This document shows positions 33,453 through 43,140 of a stretch of 64,000 bases of DNA, one piece after another; position 1 is the stretch's first letter; every line of letters begins with the position of its first letter. The notes beneath the pieces are model-generated. The model worked only from the letters and a program-made list of their open reading frames with translations. It was not told the DNA's origin and did no database searches. Source of the DNA: Roseibium sp. Sym1. Lineage in GTDB: Bacteria > Pseudomonadota > Alphaproteobacteria > Rhizobiales > Stappiaceae. The stretch spans positions 2,578,501 to 2,642,500 of the forward strand of contig NZ_CP114786.1 of NCBI RefSeq assembly GCF_027359675.1, in the 5' to 3' direction. The translations under genes and the position numbers were made by a program.

Positions 33453-34016
33453 TCAGTCCGCGCGGCGGACATATTCCAGGGTGCCGGTGTCGACGATGAT
33501 CTTCTCGCCGGCGGTGATGAAGGGCGGCACCATCACGCGCACGCCGTTTTCCATGAGCGCAGGCTTGTAGGACGACGACTGGGTCTGGCCCTTGACGACG
33601 GCGTCGGCTTCGGAGATTTCCAGGGTCACATGCTGCGGCAGGGTGATGCCGATCGGGCGTTCTTCATGCAGTTCCACGGTGACCATCATGCCGTCCTGCA
33701 GGAAGGCGGCGCGGTCGCCGACGAAATCGGACTGGAGTTCCAGCTGCTCGTAGGTTTCCGTATCCATGAAGATCAGCATGTCGTCCTGGGTGTAAAGGTA
33801 CTGGAAGTCCTTCTGCTCCAGGCGCACGCGCTCGACCTTGTCCTCGGAGCGGAAACGCTCGTTGAGCTTGCGGCCGTCGAGCAGGTTCTTCATCTCGACC
33901 TGTGCGAAGGCGCCGCCCTTTCCGGGCTTGACGTGCTGGACTTTGACAACCGCCCACAGGGTGTCCTGGTGCTGAAGCACGTTACCGGGCTTGATTTCGT
34001 TTCCGTTGATTTTCAT
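33453..34016 (-). CDS. efp: Translation elongation factor P
   Basis: A 187-residue EF-P, which rescues ribosomes stalled at proline runs. It has the three OB/KOW-like domains: [42 protein letters not shown] with the modified lysine in the KPGKGG loop, and the C-terminal [16 protein letters not shown]. The lysine in the loop suits EpmA-type modification. The ATG at 34016 is the family start; the ORF runs further to 34142 without homology. suhB follows. Confidence 0.96.
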   Translation of the reverse strand: MKINGNEIKPGNVLQHQDTLWAVVKVQHVKPGKGGAFAQVEMKNLLDGRKLNERFRSEDKVERVRLEQKDFQYLYTQDDMLIFMDTETYEQLELQSDFVGDRAAFLQDGMMVTVELHEERPIGITLPQHVTLEISEADAVVKGQTQSSSYKPALMENGVRVMVPPFITAGEKIIVDTGTLEYVRRAD

Positions 34017-34175
34017 GGAACGACCGACTTTGCGTATTGTTAGGATCTTGAGCAGCGCGGACACCGGCCGGGAAGCCGGGCGCCGGAAATAGCTCGCGCC
34101 TGTCCACCACAAAAGCCCGGAAAGTTCAAGGAAAAAAGGCAAACATCCTTACAAATCGGAGCGGCATCGCAAGGT

Positions 34176-35309
34176 TTACGGAGATTCCCGTGCCGGATCC
34201 TCCGAAGGGGCCATCAGTGTGGCCGAGTATTGTTCGGCCAGCTTCTTGGCCTCGGCCATCGTGGTCTCGTCCAGGCTTTCCACGATCCGGTCGAGGTTGA
34301 AATCCGAAACGCCGAGCGTCCGCGCAATCAGATGCCAGCCCGCGGCTGCGGCAAAGTCCTGTTCGCGGCCGCGGCCATAGGCGTAGACGCGCGCCAGGCG
34401 GTTCATGGCAACCGGGTTGCCGGCGGTTGCCGCCCGTTCGAACCAGTCCGCGGCTTCCGACTCGTCCGGGTCGACGCCTTTGCCCTGGAACCTGAGGATG
34501 CCGTAATAGACCTGGGCGGAGGTATGACCGCGCCGCGCCGCGCGGCCCAGCCAGAACGCCCCCTGACCGGGATCGTTCAGACCGGTCTGGGCCTCGATAT
34601 AGCTGAGGCCAAGCGCGTATTGTGCCTCGGGGTCATTCAGTTGGGCGGCCTCTTCGAGCAGCTCGCGCGCCTTTGCCTCGTTGAACGGGCGGCCTTCGCC
34701 TTCCTGGTAGAGCAGGGCGAGATTGTACAGGGCGGACGCGTTGCCTGCGGCGGCGGCCTGCTCGAAATAGTCGGCGGCTTTCTTCTTGTCGGTCTCCACG
34801 CCGGTTCCAAGCAGATAGAGCTGCGCCAGCTGCATGGCAGAGCCGGCGTCGCCCTTGGCGGCGGCCAGACGGTACCAGTCGGCCGCCTTGGCCTTGTCCT
34901 GCCGGATGCCCAGGCCGGCTTCATGCAGGACGCCCAGCATCGCCTGTGCGGCCACGTCCTCCTGTTCCGCCAGCGGTGTCGCAAGTCCGAGAGCGGTCAG
35001 GAACCAGCCGCGCTGAAATGCGGAATAGGCGGTCGAGGCGGAGGCCTTGTCACCTTCCGCCAGCTTTGGCGGACCCGCATCGATGATGCTGCGCAGGGTC
35101 TTGTCCTTCGTGGTCACGTCGATCAGGGCCGGGACAGGGGCGCCACCGTTTGTCGCTAGTGTTTCAGCGGCGGCTCCGGGAGCCGGCGCCGTGTCGCCGT
35201 CCTGTTGCTGCGCCGTGGCCGGGGAAGCCGACAAAAGGGCAAGTGTGACCGTCGCCAGCAGCTTGGCGGCGCCTGAGTTCCGTCGAAGGCTCACCCTTGT
35301 TGTGGGCAT
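34176..35309 (-). CDS. Exported SEL1-like/TPR repeat protein
   Basis: A 377-residue protein with a signal peptide (LLATVTLALLSASPATA, cut near residue 33), a Pro/Ala-rich linker and then about six SEL1-type repeats of roughly 36 residues. Examples are AQAMLGVLHEAGLGIRQDKA, ALYNLALLYQEGEGRPFNEA and AMNRLARVYAYGRGREQDFA. SEL1 proteins are periplasmic scaffolds for protein complexes. It lies 24 nt after the ThiE-like gene and is probably translated from the same message. No specific partner is evident. Confidence 0.88.
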   Translation of the reverse strand: MPTTRVSLRRNSGAAKLLATVTLALLSASPATAQQQDGDTAPAPGAAAETLATNGGAPVPALIDVTTKDKTLRSIIDAGPPKLAEGDKASASTAYSAFQRGWFLTALGLATPLAEQEDVAAQAMLGVLHEAGLGIRQDKAKAADWYRLAAAKGDAGSAMQLAQLYLLGTGVETDKKKAADYFEQAAAAGNASALYNLALLYQEGEGRPFNEAKARELLEEAAQLNDPEAQYALGLSYIEAQTGLNDPGQGAFWLGRAARRGHTSAQVYYGILRFQGKGVDPDESEAADWFERAATAGNPVAMNRLARVYAYGRGREQDFAAAAGWHLIARTLGVSDFNLDRIVESLDETTMAEAKKLAEQYSATLMAPSEDPARESP

Positions 35310-35333
35310 GGATCCTGCTCAGCCTCTTGTCGT

Positions 35334-35975
35334 CTATTCAACCTCTGGAAACGGATAAGCCTCCAGGATGCGGTTGGCTTCCGCGATTGTGGATGAAATC
35401 CCGTTACCGGACTGCCACACGGCGTCTTTCAGCGCGACGAAATCCGCACCCGTCGCGGCAACATCCCCGAGCGTGTCAAGCGCGTTGCCGGCCATGGCGA
35501 CGCACGGGGTCTCGAACAGTTCCGCCCACCAGGCCGCACTCTTGAGGGTCCGGTCATGGGCCGCATCCTTTTCAGGCAGGTCGAGCTTGCCGAAAAAGAG
35601 GTAGTCGACACCGGTTTCCGCCCATTCCATGGCGTCATGCTTGAGCTTGGTGCCACCCGTGCCGACGATGCGGTCGGGCTGAAAACTCTCGACTGCCAGC
35701 TTCACGTCTTCCAGGGAGCTGTCGACATGAACCCCGTCGGCTCCGCTGCGGCCGGCGGCCTGGGTGTCTCCATAGACGATCGCCGCGGCGCCGCCCTCCT
35801 GGATGACGGGCACCAGCACGCTGGCTGCCGCCTGTACTTCCTTGGTCCCGGCGCCGGGCATGTAGATCATCACACAGGCGATGTCGCCGCCCGAAAAGGC
35901 CTGCTTGAGCTGTGCAGCCAGGTCGGCCGTGTCAAAGACCGGCGGTGTCACGAGAAAGAGGCGGGGGCGATTCAC
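35334..35975 (-). CDS. Thiamine phosphate synthase-like protein
   Basis: A 213-residue TIM-barrel protein of the ThiE type (RPRLFLVTPP, GADGVHVD, VDYLFFGKLD, VAATGADFVALKDAVW). True ThiE joins HMP-pyrophosphate and thiazole phosphate. Here the canonical QED/pyrophosphate-binding motifs are poorly kept (GRSGADGVHVDSS lacks the usual LGQED), so it may be a paralogue with another role. It lies just downstream of fba, an arrangement recurrent in Rhizobiales. The start is GTG 35975 with GGATCG upstream. Confidence 0.8.
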   Translation of the reverse strand: MNRPRLFLVTPPVFDTADLAAQLKQAFSGGDIACVMIYMPGAGTKEVQAAASVLVPVIQEGGAAAIVYGDTQAAGRSGADGVHVDSSLEDVKLAVESFQPDRIVGTGGTKLKHDAMEWAETGVDYLFFGKLDLPEKDAAHDRTLKSAAWWAELFETPCVAMAGNALDTLGDVAATGADFVALKDAVWQSGNGISSTIAEANRILEAYPFPEVE

Positions 35976-36106
35976 GTCGGCGATCCTGGTTGATCCGATT
36001 GGTAGTAGCGGTTCTTGTCCCTAAAGACGGCGAAAGAGGGACGCAAGGCCCCTCTTTCAATAAAGTGACTGCAACCGGGTGGACCCGGCCGCTGAAAAAC
36101 CGCGGA

Positions 36107-37174
36107 TCAGGCGATCTTGGGATCCAGTTCGCCGGACTGATACCGCGCTGCCATGTCGGACAGGGTGACGATCTTCTTGATCTTGGAGGCCTGGCCGGCG
36201 GTGTTGAACGCTTCCAGGCGGGAGATGCACAGTTTCTGCATGGCGTCGCGTGCCGGCTTGAGATACTTGCGAGGGTCGAATTCGCCCGGGTTTTCGCTCA
36301 GGACCTTCCGGATCTGGCCGGTCATGGCCATGCGGTTGTCGGTGTCGATATTGACCTTGCGCACGCCGTTCTTGATGCCGCGCTGGATTTCTTCCACCGG
36401 AACGCCCCAGGTCTGGGGCATTTCCCCGCCATACTGGTTGATGATGTCCTGCAGGTCCTGCGGCACCGAGGAGGAACCGTGCATCACCAGATGGGTTTCC
36501 GGCAGGCGGCGGTGGATTTCCTCGATCACGTTCATTGCCAGGATCTCACCGTCGGGCTGACGGGTGAACTTGTAGGCCCCGTGGCTGGTGCCCATGGCGA
36601 TGGCCAGCGCGTCGACCTTGGTCTCGCGCACGAACTTGACGGCTTCGTCCGGGTCGGTCAGCAGCTGGTCATGGCTGAGCTTGCCTTCGGCGCCGTGGCC
36701 GTCTTCCTTGTCGCCCATGCCGGTTTCCAGGGATCCGAGCACGCCGAGTTCGCCTTCCACGGAAATGCCGCCGAGATGGGCCATGTCGGTCACGGTCTTG
36801 GTGACGCCGACATTGTAGTCCCAGTTGGCCGGGGTCTTGCCGTCCGCTTCCAAGGAGCCGTCCATCATCACCGAGGTGAAGCCGGCCTGGATGGCGGTCA
36901 TGCAGGTCTGCGGCGCGTTGCCGTGGTCCAGGTGCACACAGACCGGGATGTGCGGGTAGATCTCCACAACCGCGTCCATCATGTGTTTCAGCATGACGTC
37001 GTGGGCATAGGCGCGGGCACCGCGCGAAGCCTGGATGATCACGGGAGAATCGGTCTGGTCGGCAGCGGCCATGATGGCCAGCGCCTGTTCCATGTTGTTG
37101 ATGTTGAAGGCCGGAACGCCGTAGTCGTGCTCGGCGGCATGGTCAAGAAGCTGGCGAAGGGTAATGCGTGCCAT
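36107..37174 (-). CDS. fba: Class II fructose-bisphosphate aldolase (Calvin-cycle subtype)
   Basis: A 355-residue zinc-dependent aldolase that splits or forms fructose-1,6-bisphosphate. It has [20 protein letters not shown] with zinc ligand His, [10 protein letters not shown], and GTSHGAYKF with the phosphate-binding loop and zinc ligand. The C-terminal [16 protein letters not shown] is typical of the CbbA-like subtype. GGGAGA lies before ATG 37174. A possible hairpin lies after the stop (36032-36058). Upstream are two palindromes (37287 and 37339) that may regulate it; pgk, gap and tkt lie further upstream on the same strand. Confidence 0.95.
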   Translation of the reverse strand: MARITLRQLLDHAAEHDYGVPAFNINNMEQALAIMAAADQTDSPVIIQASRGARAYAHDVMLKHMMDAVVEIYPHIPVCVHLDHGNAPQTCMTAIQAGFTSVMMDGSLEADGKTPANWDYNVGVTKTVTDMAHLGGISVEGELGVLGSLETGMGDKEDGHGAEGKLSHDQLLTDPDEAVKFVRETKVDALAIAMGTSHGAYKFTRQPDGEILAMNVIEEIHRRLPETHLVMHGSSSVPQDLQDIINQYGGEMPQTWGVPVEEIQRGIKNGVRKVNIDTDNRMAMTGQIRKVLSENPGEFDPRKYLKPARDAMQKLCISRLEAFNTAGQASKIKKIVTLSDMAARYQSGELDPKIA

Positions 37175-37286
37175 CAATTTTCTCCCGAAGGTCCGGATCC
37201 CAGGATAACTCGAAACGTCACCTGTGTTGCGGTGCGTCAATCCCCGGTCGTTCTAACAAGATTTTCCGACATGGAAAGAGGAAACG

Positions 37287-37294
37287 AACCGGTT
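37287..37294. promoter_or_regulatory. AACCGGTT palindrome upstream of fba
   Basis: AACCGGTT, 113 bp before the fba start, with AAA following. The same core, within TAAACCGGTTTA, occurs before gap at 41047-41058. This is the form of a LacI-family operator; the shared occurrence in two central-carbon promoters is suggestive. Confidence 0.45.
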
Positions 37295-37338
37295 AAATCA
37301 ATTAAAATACAAGGGCCTGCCGGAAAATGATCAAGCTT

Positions 37339-37363
37339 ATTTAATTCGATATTCGAATTAAAT
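37339..37363. promoter_or_regulatory. 25-bp AT-rich palindrome between fba and the VOC gene
   Basis: ATTTAATTCGA and its exact reverse complement TCGAATTAAAT, with TAT between (37339-37349 and 37353-37363). It is 165 bp upstream of fba and 27 bp past the VOC stop. Perfect dyad symmetry in AT-rich DNA suggests an operator, but a poorly U-tailed hairpin terminator for the VOC gene cannot be excluded. Confidence 0.5.
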
Positions 37364-37389
37364 GGAAGCAAAATTTAACCGGGTCGCGG

Positions 37390-37761
37390 TTACCGGACCG
37401 GCGAACTGATGTCGACAAATGTTCCCGCGGGATCTCTCACAACCATGCGGCGCTGACCGTAGGGCAGGTCGCGGGGCGCTTCGACGATGACGGCGTTCAG
37501 CGCGCGGGCGCGCTCATAGACGGTGTCGCAATCGTCGACCACAAAGGTCAGGATCACGCCGGCGGGGGCTTTCTGGGCCCGCACGGGCACGATGTCGCTG
37601 GTCTGGTTGAGAATGCCGAGTTCCAGTCCGGGGGTCTCCGGATCGACGAGATTGACGAACCAGTCGGAGGAAAACTGCGGCGTCATTCCGAGCAGTTCAA
37701 CGTAGAAGGCCGCCGTCACGGCGACCTCCTCGGTCAGAATGTTGGTGAACTGACGCTTCAT
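37390..37761 (-). CDS. VOC (glyoxalase/bleomycin resistance) family protein
   Basis: A 123-residue single-domain VOC protein (beta-alpha-beta-beta-beta units, TAAFYVELLGMTPQF, LTFVVDDCDTVYERARA, RRMVVRDPAGTFVDI). The C-terminal DPAGTFVDI matches the family, which includes metal-dependent enzymes and antibiotic-binding proteins. Which activity it has cannot be told. It lies 19 nt after pgk and may ride in the same message. Confidence 0.86.
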   Translation of the reverse strand: MKRQFTNILTEEVAVTAAFYVELLGMTPQFSSDWFVNLVDPETPGLELGILNQTSDIVPVRAQKAPAGVILTFVVDDCDTVYERARALNAVIVEAPRDLPYGQRRMVVRDPAGTFVDISSPVR

Positions 37762-37780
37762 TCCGGTTCTCCCCGGTTTG

Positions 37781-38974
37781 TCAGGCTTCGAGCGCCTTCA
37801 CGCCCGGCAGTTCCTTGCCTTCCAGCCATTCCAGGAAGGCGCCGCCGGCGGTCGAGACATAGGAAAAATCGTCCGCTGCGCCCGCGTGGTTCAGCGCGGC
37901 CACCGTGTCGCCGCCGCCGGCGACGGAGTTGAGCTTGCCGGACCGGGTGTTGGCCGCGGCATGCTGCGCGGCCGCCACGGTCGCGGTGTCGAACGGGGCG
38001 ATTTCAAACGCGCCGAGCGGGCCGTTCCAGACAAGGGTCTTGGCGGTGTCGATCTTGCCCTTGACCGTGTCGATGGACGCGGCGCCGACATCGAGGATCA
38101 TGCCGTCTTCCGGGATGGCGTCGAGCGCGACGGTCTCGTTGTCGGCGCCCGCCTTGAACTCCCTGGCAACGACGGCATCTGCCGGCAGGACAATCTCGCA
38201 GCCCGCCTTGTCGGCAGCGGCCATGATCCTGTTTGCCGTGTCGGCGAGATCGTGTTCACACAGCGACTTGCCGACGCTGACGCCCTTTGCGGCCAGGAAT
38301 GTGTTGGCCATGCCGCCGCCGATGACAAGCATGTCGACCCTGGAGACGAGGTTTTCCAGAAGGTCGATCTTGGACGACACCTTGGCGCCGCCGACCACGG
38401 CGAGCACCGGGCGGACCGGTTCGCCGAGGGCAGAGCCGAGCGCTTCCAGTTCGGCCTGCATCGTGCGGCCGGCATAGGCCGGCAGCAGTCTGGCGATGCC
38501 TTCGGTGGAGCCGTGGGCGCGGTGCGCGGCGGAAAAGGCGTCGTTGATGTAGATATCGCCATTTGCGGCCAGGGCCCTGGCGAAGTCCGGGTCGTTCTTT
38601 TCCTCGCCGGCGTGATAGCGGGTGTTTTCCAGAAGCAGGACGTCGCCATTCGAAAGCCCGGCGACCGCGTCTTCGGCCGGCTGGCCGATGCAGTCATCGG
38701 CGAAGGCAACCGGCTTGCCCAGCAGGCGCGAGACGGCCGGTGCCACCGGAGCCAGGGACATGTCCGCGACGGGTTCACCCTTGGGGCGGCCAAAATGGGC
38801 CAGCAGGATGACCTTTGCACCCTTTTCGGACAGTTCGCGGATCGTGGGCAGCACCCGCTCGATGCGGGTTGTGTCGGTGACCTTGCCGCCATCCATCGGC
38901 ACGTTCAGATCCACGCGGACCAGAACGCGCTTGCCGGCAATGTCAGTCAGATCGTCGAGAGTTTTGAAAGCCAT
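37781..38974 (-). CDS. pgk: Phosphoglycerate kinase
   Basis: A 397-residue cytosolic enzyme exchanging phosphate between 1,3-bisphosphoglycerate and ADP. It has [20 protein letters not shown] at the N-terminus, [40 protein letters not shown] and [16 protein letters not shown] near the C-terminus. Length is normal. It shares the minus-strand array with tkt, gap and fba. The ATG at 38974 starts the conserved FKTLDDL sequence. Confidence 0.97.
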   Translation of the reverse strand: MAFKTLDDLTDIAGKRVLVRVDLNVPMDGGKVTDTTRIERVLPTIRELSEKGAKVILLAHFGRPKGEPVADMSLAPVAPAVSRLLGKPVAFADDCIGQPAEDAVAGLSNGDVLLLENTRYHAGEEKNDPDFARALAANGDIYINDAFSAAHRAHGSTEGIARLLPAYAGRTMQAELEALGSALGEPVRPVLAVVGGAKVSSKIDLLENLVSRVDMLVIGGGMANTFLAAKGVSVGKSLCEHDLADTANRIMAAADKAGCEIVLPADAVVAREFKAGADNETVALDAIPEDGMILDVGAASIDTVKGKIDTAKTLVWNGPLGAFEIAPFDTATVAAAQHAAANTRSGKLNSVAGGGDTVAALNHAGAADDFSYVSTAGGAFLEWLEGKELPGVKALEA

Positions 38975-38990
38975 GGATGAGCACCTGTTG

Positions 38991-39614
38991 TCAGGGACGG
39001 GTCGAATTGGTTGTGATAGCGATGCCGATGCCGAAGAGCGTCAGCAGGACACCGAAGGAGCGCTCCATCCAGAGTTTGGCGCGCATGAAGTGCAGCCGGA
39101 CCGCCGGCAGGGTGAAGAACAGCGTGACCAGGACGAACCAGAGGAACACGCCGCCGGCCATGATCACGCCATAGCCGATCTGGGTCCAGAGCGGTGTTGC
39201 CGGAGAGGTGACCTGAAGGAACACGCTGAGCGCGAACATGGTCGCCTTCGGATTGGTCACATTCGTGAAAAAGCCCCAGCGCAAGGCCTTTAGCGGCGGC
39301 ATTCCGGTCAGCGCACTTTCCGACGGCATCTCTTTCGAGGCCGTGCGGTACATGGTCACACCAAGGAAAATCAGGTAGGCGGCGCCGATCAGCTTGAGCG
39401 CGTTGAACAGCAGGATCGACTGGGAGACGATCAGGCCGATGCCGGCAAGGGCGTAGGTTACATGGACGCCGAGCGCCAGGGCGATGCCGAGGGCGGTCAT
39501 GATGCCGGCAAGGCGGCCGCCGATCAGGGCGTTGCGCAGAACGACGGCGAAGTCCGGTCCGGGCACGATGGCGACGACGATGGTCAGGGAAATGACGGTG
39601 AATAGCTCGAGCAC
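38991..39614 (-). CDS. LysE family amino-acid exporter
   Basis: A 207-residue, six-helix membrane protein of the LysE/RhtB family ([24 protein letters not shown] at the N-terminus, [38 protein letters not shown]). These export amino acids such as homoserine, threonine or lysine. The GTG at 39614 has GGAGACC just upstream. It is 16 bp upstream of pgk on the same strand and could be cotranscribed, though functional coupling is not obvious. Confidence 0.88.
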   Translation of the reverse strand: MLELFTVISLTIVVAIVPGPDFAVVLRNALIGGRLAGIMTALGIALALGVHVTYALAGIGLIVSQSILLFNALKLIGAAYLIFLGVTMYRTASKEMPSESALTGMPPLKALRWGFFTNVTNPKATMFALSVFLQVTSPATPLWTQIGYGVIMAGGVFLWFVLVTLFFTLPAVRLHFMRAKLWMERSFGVLLTLFGIGIAITTNSTRP

Positions 39615-39645
39615 AGGGTCTCCGACGGGTCTGGGGTGAGGACGG

Positions 39646-39834
39646 TCAGGGGTCCAGTTCCGACGGGTCGCGGTTTTTCGTCACGTCGGCGTCGGACGGC
39701 TCCATGTCCGGCTGCCAATCCTGATCTGACGGGATGCGCTGCTGCTCCTCCGTGAGATCGGCCCTGTAGAAGTAAAAGCCCACAAGGCAACCCATCGCGA
39801 ACAACGAACCAAGGATAACCAGAAGCGGGGTCAT
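39646..39834 (-). CDS. Hypothetical single-helix membrane protein
   Basis: A 62-residue protein with one N-terminal helix (LLVILGSLFAMGCLVGFYFY) followed by an acidic, Pro/Asp-rich cytosolic or periplasmic tail. It is not recognised. It lies between the gap terminator and LysE, all on the minus strand. Small size and clean start make it a plausible gene, but homologues would be needed to confirm. Confidence 0.55.
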   Translation of the reverse strand: MTPLLVILGSLFAMGCLVGFYFYRADLTEEQQRIPSDQDWQPDMEPSDADVTKNRDPSELDP

Positions 39835-39958
39835 GGCAGCGTCTCCAGTCTTGAACTGCGCAACTACGGTTCAAGTCTACATGACGATTGCCCTGGACGT
39901 AGGTCCGATTTGGATTTCCTGGGACGATTTTCCTGAAACGGCCGGTACTGGCACCGGA

Positions 39959-39988
39959 AAGGGACGCCGGACCTGTCCGGCGTCCCTT
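39959..39988 (-). terminator. Hairpin terminator after gap
   Basis: Perfect 14-bp stem: AAGGGACGCCGGAC and its complement at 39959-39988 with a 2-nt (in practice 4-nt) loop. On the minus strand the stem ends CCCTTTCC, so the U-run is short. It lies 9 bp past the gap stop. Confidence 0.7.
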
Positions 39989-39996
39989 CGGTTTTC

Positions 39997-41007
39997 CTAG
40001 ATGAGTTTCGCCATGGCGATGGCCGTGTCGGCCATGCGGTTGGAGAAGCCCCACTCGTTGTCGTACCAGGACAGGATGCGCACGAAGGTGCCGTCCATGA
40101 CCTTGGTCTGGTCCATGTGGAAGACCGACGAATGGCTGTCGTGGTTGAAGTCCATGGAGACGAGCGGATCTTCGGTGTAGCCCAGGATACCCTTCAGCTT
40201 GCCGTCGGCGGCGGCCTTGACGGCCGCGTTGATTTCCTCGACGGAGGTCTCGCGCTTGGCGATGAAATTGAGGTCGACCACGGACACGTTCGGGGTCGGC
40301 ACGCGGATGGCGACACCGTCCAACTTGCCGTTCAGCTCCGGCAGCACCAGCCCGACGGCCTTGGCGGCGCCGGTGGAGGTCGGGATCATGGACATGGCCG
40401 CGGCGCGGGCGCGGTAGAGATCCTTGTGCATGGTGTCCAGGGTCGGCTGGTCACCGGTATAGGAGTGGATCGTGGTCATGAAGCCCTTCTCGATGCCGAC
40501 GGCTTCATTGAGGACATAGGCGACCGGGGACAGGCAGTTGGTGGTGCAGGACGCGTTGGACACGACCAGGTCGTCGGCGGTCAGCGCGTCGTGGTTGACG
40601 CCGTAGACGATGGTCTTGTCGGCACCGGCGGCCGGGGCGGAGACCAGCACGCGCTTGGCGCCGGCTTCCAGGTGCAAGGACGCCTTTTCCTTGGCTGTGA
40701 AGATGCCGGTGCACTCCATGGCGACTTCCACGCCGAGCTCGCCCCAGGGCAGGTCCTTCGGGTCGCGGATCGCGGTCACCTTGATCGGATTGCCGCCACC
40801 AACCGAGATGGTGTCGCCATTGACCGCGACGTCGGCCGGGAAACGGCCATGAACGCTGTCGTAGCGCAAGAGGTGTGCGTTGGTCTCGACCGGGCCGAGG
40901 TCATTGATCGCAACAACTTCGATGTCGGTGCGACCGGATTCGACGATGGCGCGCAACACGTTGCGGCCGATACGTCCAAATCCGTTGATTGCTACCTTGG
41001 TTACCAT
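39997..41007 (-). CDS. gap: Type I glyceraldehyde-3-phosphate dehydrogenase
   Basis: A 336-residue enzyme that makes 1,3-bisphosphoglycerate from GAP with NAD(P). It has [17 protein letters not shown] for cofactor binding, [13 protein letters not shown] with the catalytic cysteine, and [12 protein letters not shown] near the C-terminus. ATG 41007 is the family start. It is the second gene after tkt on the minus strand, with an intercistronic hairpin and a TAAACCGGTTTA element between them. This gives it its own control. Confidence 0.97.
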   Translation of the reverse strand: MVTKVAINGFGRIGRNVLRAIVESGRTDIEVVAINDLGPVETNAHLLRYDSVHGRFPADVAVNGDTISVGGGNPIKVTAIRDPKDLPWGELGVEVAMECTGIFTAKEKASLHLEAGAKRVLVSAPAAGADKTIVYGVNHDALTADDLVVSNASCTTNCLSPVAYVLNEAVGIEKGFMTTIHSYTGDQPTLDTMHKDLYRARAAAMSMIPTSTGAAKAVGLVLPELNGKLDGVAIRVPTPNVSVVDLNFIAKRETSVEEINAAVKAAADGKLKGILGYTEDPLVSMDFNHDSHSSVFHMDQTKVMDGTFVRILSWYDNEWGFSNRMADTAIAMAKLI

Positions 41008-41046
41008 AATCAACTCCCGCAATCTCCGGCGTGCCTGGTCGGGGCC

Positions 41047-41058
41047 TAAACCGGTTTA
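41047..41058. promoter_or_regulatory. TAAACCGGTTTA palindrome upstream of gap
   Basis: A perfect 12-bp palindrome 40 bp before the gap start, of the LacI-family operator form. Shares AACCGGTT with 37287-37294 upstream of fba. Confidence 0.5.
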
Positions 41059-41106
41059 AAAGCCACTTAGAGTGGTCACTGAAATAGCACATGACGTGCT
41101 CGAAGA

Positions 41107-41139
41107 CCCGGCACCATAGGAGGAAGTCTCGGTGCCGGG
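41107..41139 (-). other. Intercistronic hairpin between tkt and gap
   Basis: CCCGGCACC and GGTGCCGGG (9 bp, exact) enclose 15 nt, 13 bp past the tkt stop. There is no U-run, so it may act as a processing or stability element or a weak terminator. Confidence 0.5.
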
Positions 41140-41151
41140 AATTGATCTCGA

Positions 41152-43140
41152 TTAAGCGTCGAGCTTTTCCTTGGCGGCCGCGACAACGGCCTCCTTTGTG
41201 ATGCCGAAATGCTCGTAAAGCTCCTTGTACGGAGCACTGGCACCGAAACCGGTCATGCCGATAAAGGTGCCATCGGAGCCGATGAAGCGTTCCCAGCCCA
41301 TGCGAATACCTGCCTCGACGGCGATCTTGACCGGGCTGGTGCCAAGCACGGCGGCCTTGTAGTCGTCGGACTGGGCTTCGAACAGTTCGAAGGAAGGCAC
41401 GGACACCACGCGGGTGGCAATGCCGGCTTCGGTCAGTTCTTCGTGAGCGCCTGCCGCGATTTCGACCTCGGACCCGGAAGCGAAGATCGTGACCGCGGCG
41501 TCGTCGTCGCTGTCGATCAGCACATAGGCGCCCTTGGCGCAAAGGTTGTCTTCCTCGAAGGTCTTGCGCAGGGACGGCAGGTTCTGGCGGGTCAGTGCCA
41601 GGACGGACGGGCCATTCCGGTTCTCCAGCGACAACTGCCAGCATTCGAGCGTCTCGGTGATGTCGGCCGGACGGAAGAAGTTCAGGTTGGGGATCGCGCG
41701 CAGGGCGGCGAAATGCTCCACCGGCTGGTGCGTCGGCCCGTCCTCGCCAAGACCGATGGAATCGTGTGTCATGACGTGAATGACGCGCTGTCCCATGAGG
41801 GCGGCAAGGCGGATCGACGGCCGGCAGTAATCGGAGAAGATCAGGAAGCCGCCGGAATAGGGAACCAGGCCGCCATGCAGGGCAATGCCGTTCATGGCCG
41901 CGGCCATGCCGTGCTCACGGACACCGTAGTGGATGTAACGGCCCGAGAAATCGTCCGGGGTTATCGGGGCCGTCTGCGCGGTCTTGGTGTTGTTGGAGCC
42001 GGTCAGGTCGGCGGAGCCGCCGATGGTTTCCGGAACAACCTCGTTGATGACACCCAGGACCGCCTCGGAGGCCTTGCGGGTCGCCATGGTCGGCTGGTCT
42101 TCGGCCAGCTTCTTCTTGTAGTCCATCATCGCCGCGGCATAGCCGGCCGGCAGGTCGCCGCGGTTGCGGCGCTCGAACTCGGCCCGGGTCTCGGCATCGG
42201 CATCCGCAAAACGTTTCTGCCAATCCTTGTGGGCGGAGGCGGAGCGCAGGCCGGCAATACGCCAGGCGTCAAGAATGTCGCTGGGAACCTCGAAGGGCGC
42301 GTGCGGCCAGTTGAGGGCTTCGCGGGTGCCGGCGATTTCCTCCGCACCGAGCGGTGCGCCGTGGACCTTGGCAGTGCCTGACTTGGTCGGCGCGCCAAAG
42401 CCGATGGTGGTCTTGGCGGCAATCAGGGTCGGCCGGTCGCTGGCCTGGGCCTGGCGGATAGCTGCGGAAATGGCGACGGGATCATGGCCGTCGACGCTGA
42501 GCGTGTTCCAGCCGGAGGCGGCGAAACGGGCCTGCTGGTCGGTCGAGTCGGTGATTTCGACCTTGCCGTCGATGGAAATGCCGTTGTCGTCCCAGATGAC
42601 GATCAGCTTGTTCAGTTTCAGGTGACCGGCCAGCGACAGGGCTTCCTGGCTGATGCCTTCCATGAGGCAGCCGTCGCCCGCCAGAACATAAGTGTAGTGG
42701 TCGACAAGATCCTCGCCGAAGCGGGTCGACTGCAGGCGTTCCGCGATCGCCATGCCGACGGCGTTGCCGAGGCCCTGACCAAGCGGGCCCGTGGTGGTCT
42801 CGATGCCCGCGCCGTGGCCGAATTCCGGATGGCCGGCCGTGCGTGAGCCGAGCTGACGGAAGTTCTTGATCTCGTCGAGGGAGAAGTCCTCGTAGCCGAG
42901 CAGGTAAAGCAGGCTGTAGAGCAGCATGGAGCCGTGTCCGGCGGACAGCACGAAACGGTCGCGGTCGGTCCAGTGCGGGGCGGTCGGGTCGAATTTCAGG
43001 AATTCGGTGAACAGTACTGTCGCGATATCGGCAGCGCCCATGGGCAGTCCGGGGTGACCGGATTTGGCCTGTTCCACGGCATCGATGGCAAGAAAGCGGA
43101 TCGCATTTGCCATGCGCTGGTGTTTATCAAGATCGGTCAT
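41152..43140 (-). CDS. tkt: Transketolase
   Basis: A 662-residue thiamine-diphosphate enzyme that transfers two-carbon units in the pentose phosphate and Calvin pathways. It has [31 protein letters not shown] and [15 protein letters not shown] (the ThDP-binding motif), [15 protein letters not shown] with conserved residues of the Pyr domain, and a C-terminal domain ending [18 protein letters not shown]. Length is standard. It heads the tkt-gap unit; a 700-bp divergent intergenic region separates it from DUF4164-zapA. Confidence 0.97.
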   Translation of the reverse strand: MTDLDKHQRMANAIRFLAIDAVEQAKSGHPGLPMGAADIATVLFTEFLKFDPTAPHWTDRDRFVLSAGHGSMLLYSLLYLLGYEDFSLDEIKNFRQLGSRTAGHPEFGHGAGIETTTGPLGQGLGNAVGMAIAERLQSTRFGEDLVDHYTYVLAGDGCLMEGISQEALSLAGHLKLNKLIVIWDDNGISIDGKVEITDSTDQQARFAASGWNTLSVDGHDPVAISAAIRQAQASDRPTLIAAKTTIGFGAPTKSGTAKVHGAPLGAEEIAGTREALNWPHAPFEVPSDILDAWRIAGLRSASAHKDWQKRFADADAETRAEFERRNRGDLPAGYAAAMMDYKKKLAEDQPTMATRKASEAVLGVINEVVPETIGGSADLTGSNNTKTAQTAPITPDDFSGRYIHYGVREHGMAAAMNGIALHGGLVPYSGGFLIFSDYCRPSIRLAALMGQRVIHVMTHDSIGLGEDGPTHQPVEHFAALRAIPNLNFFRPADITETLECWQLSLENRNGPSVLALTRQNLPSLRKTFEEDNLCAKGAYVLIDSDDDAAVTIFASGSEVEIAAGAHEELTEAGIATRVVSVPSFELFEAQSDDYKAAVLGTSPVKIAVEAGIRMGWERFIGSDGTFIGMTGFGASAPYKELYEHFGITKEAVVAAAKEKLDA

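Noticed and set aside
36032..36058. Hairpin GAAAGAGGG/CCCTCTTTC after fba as intrinsic terminator
   Set aside because: Exact 9-bp stem but no T-run on either strand; possible processing signal only, so not listed as a terminator.
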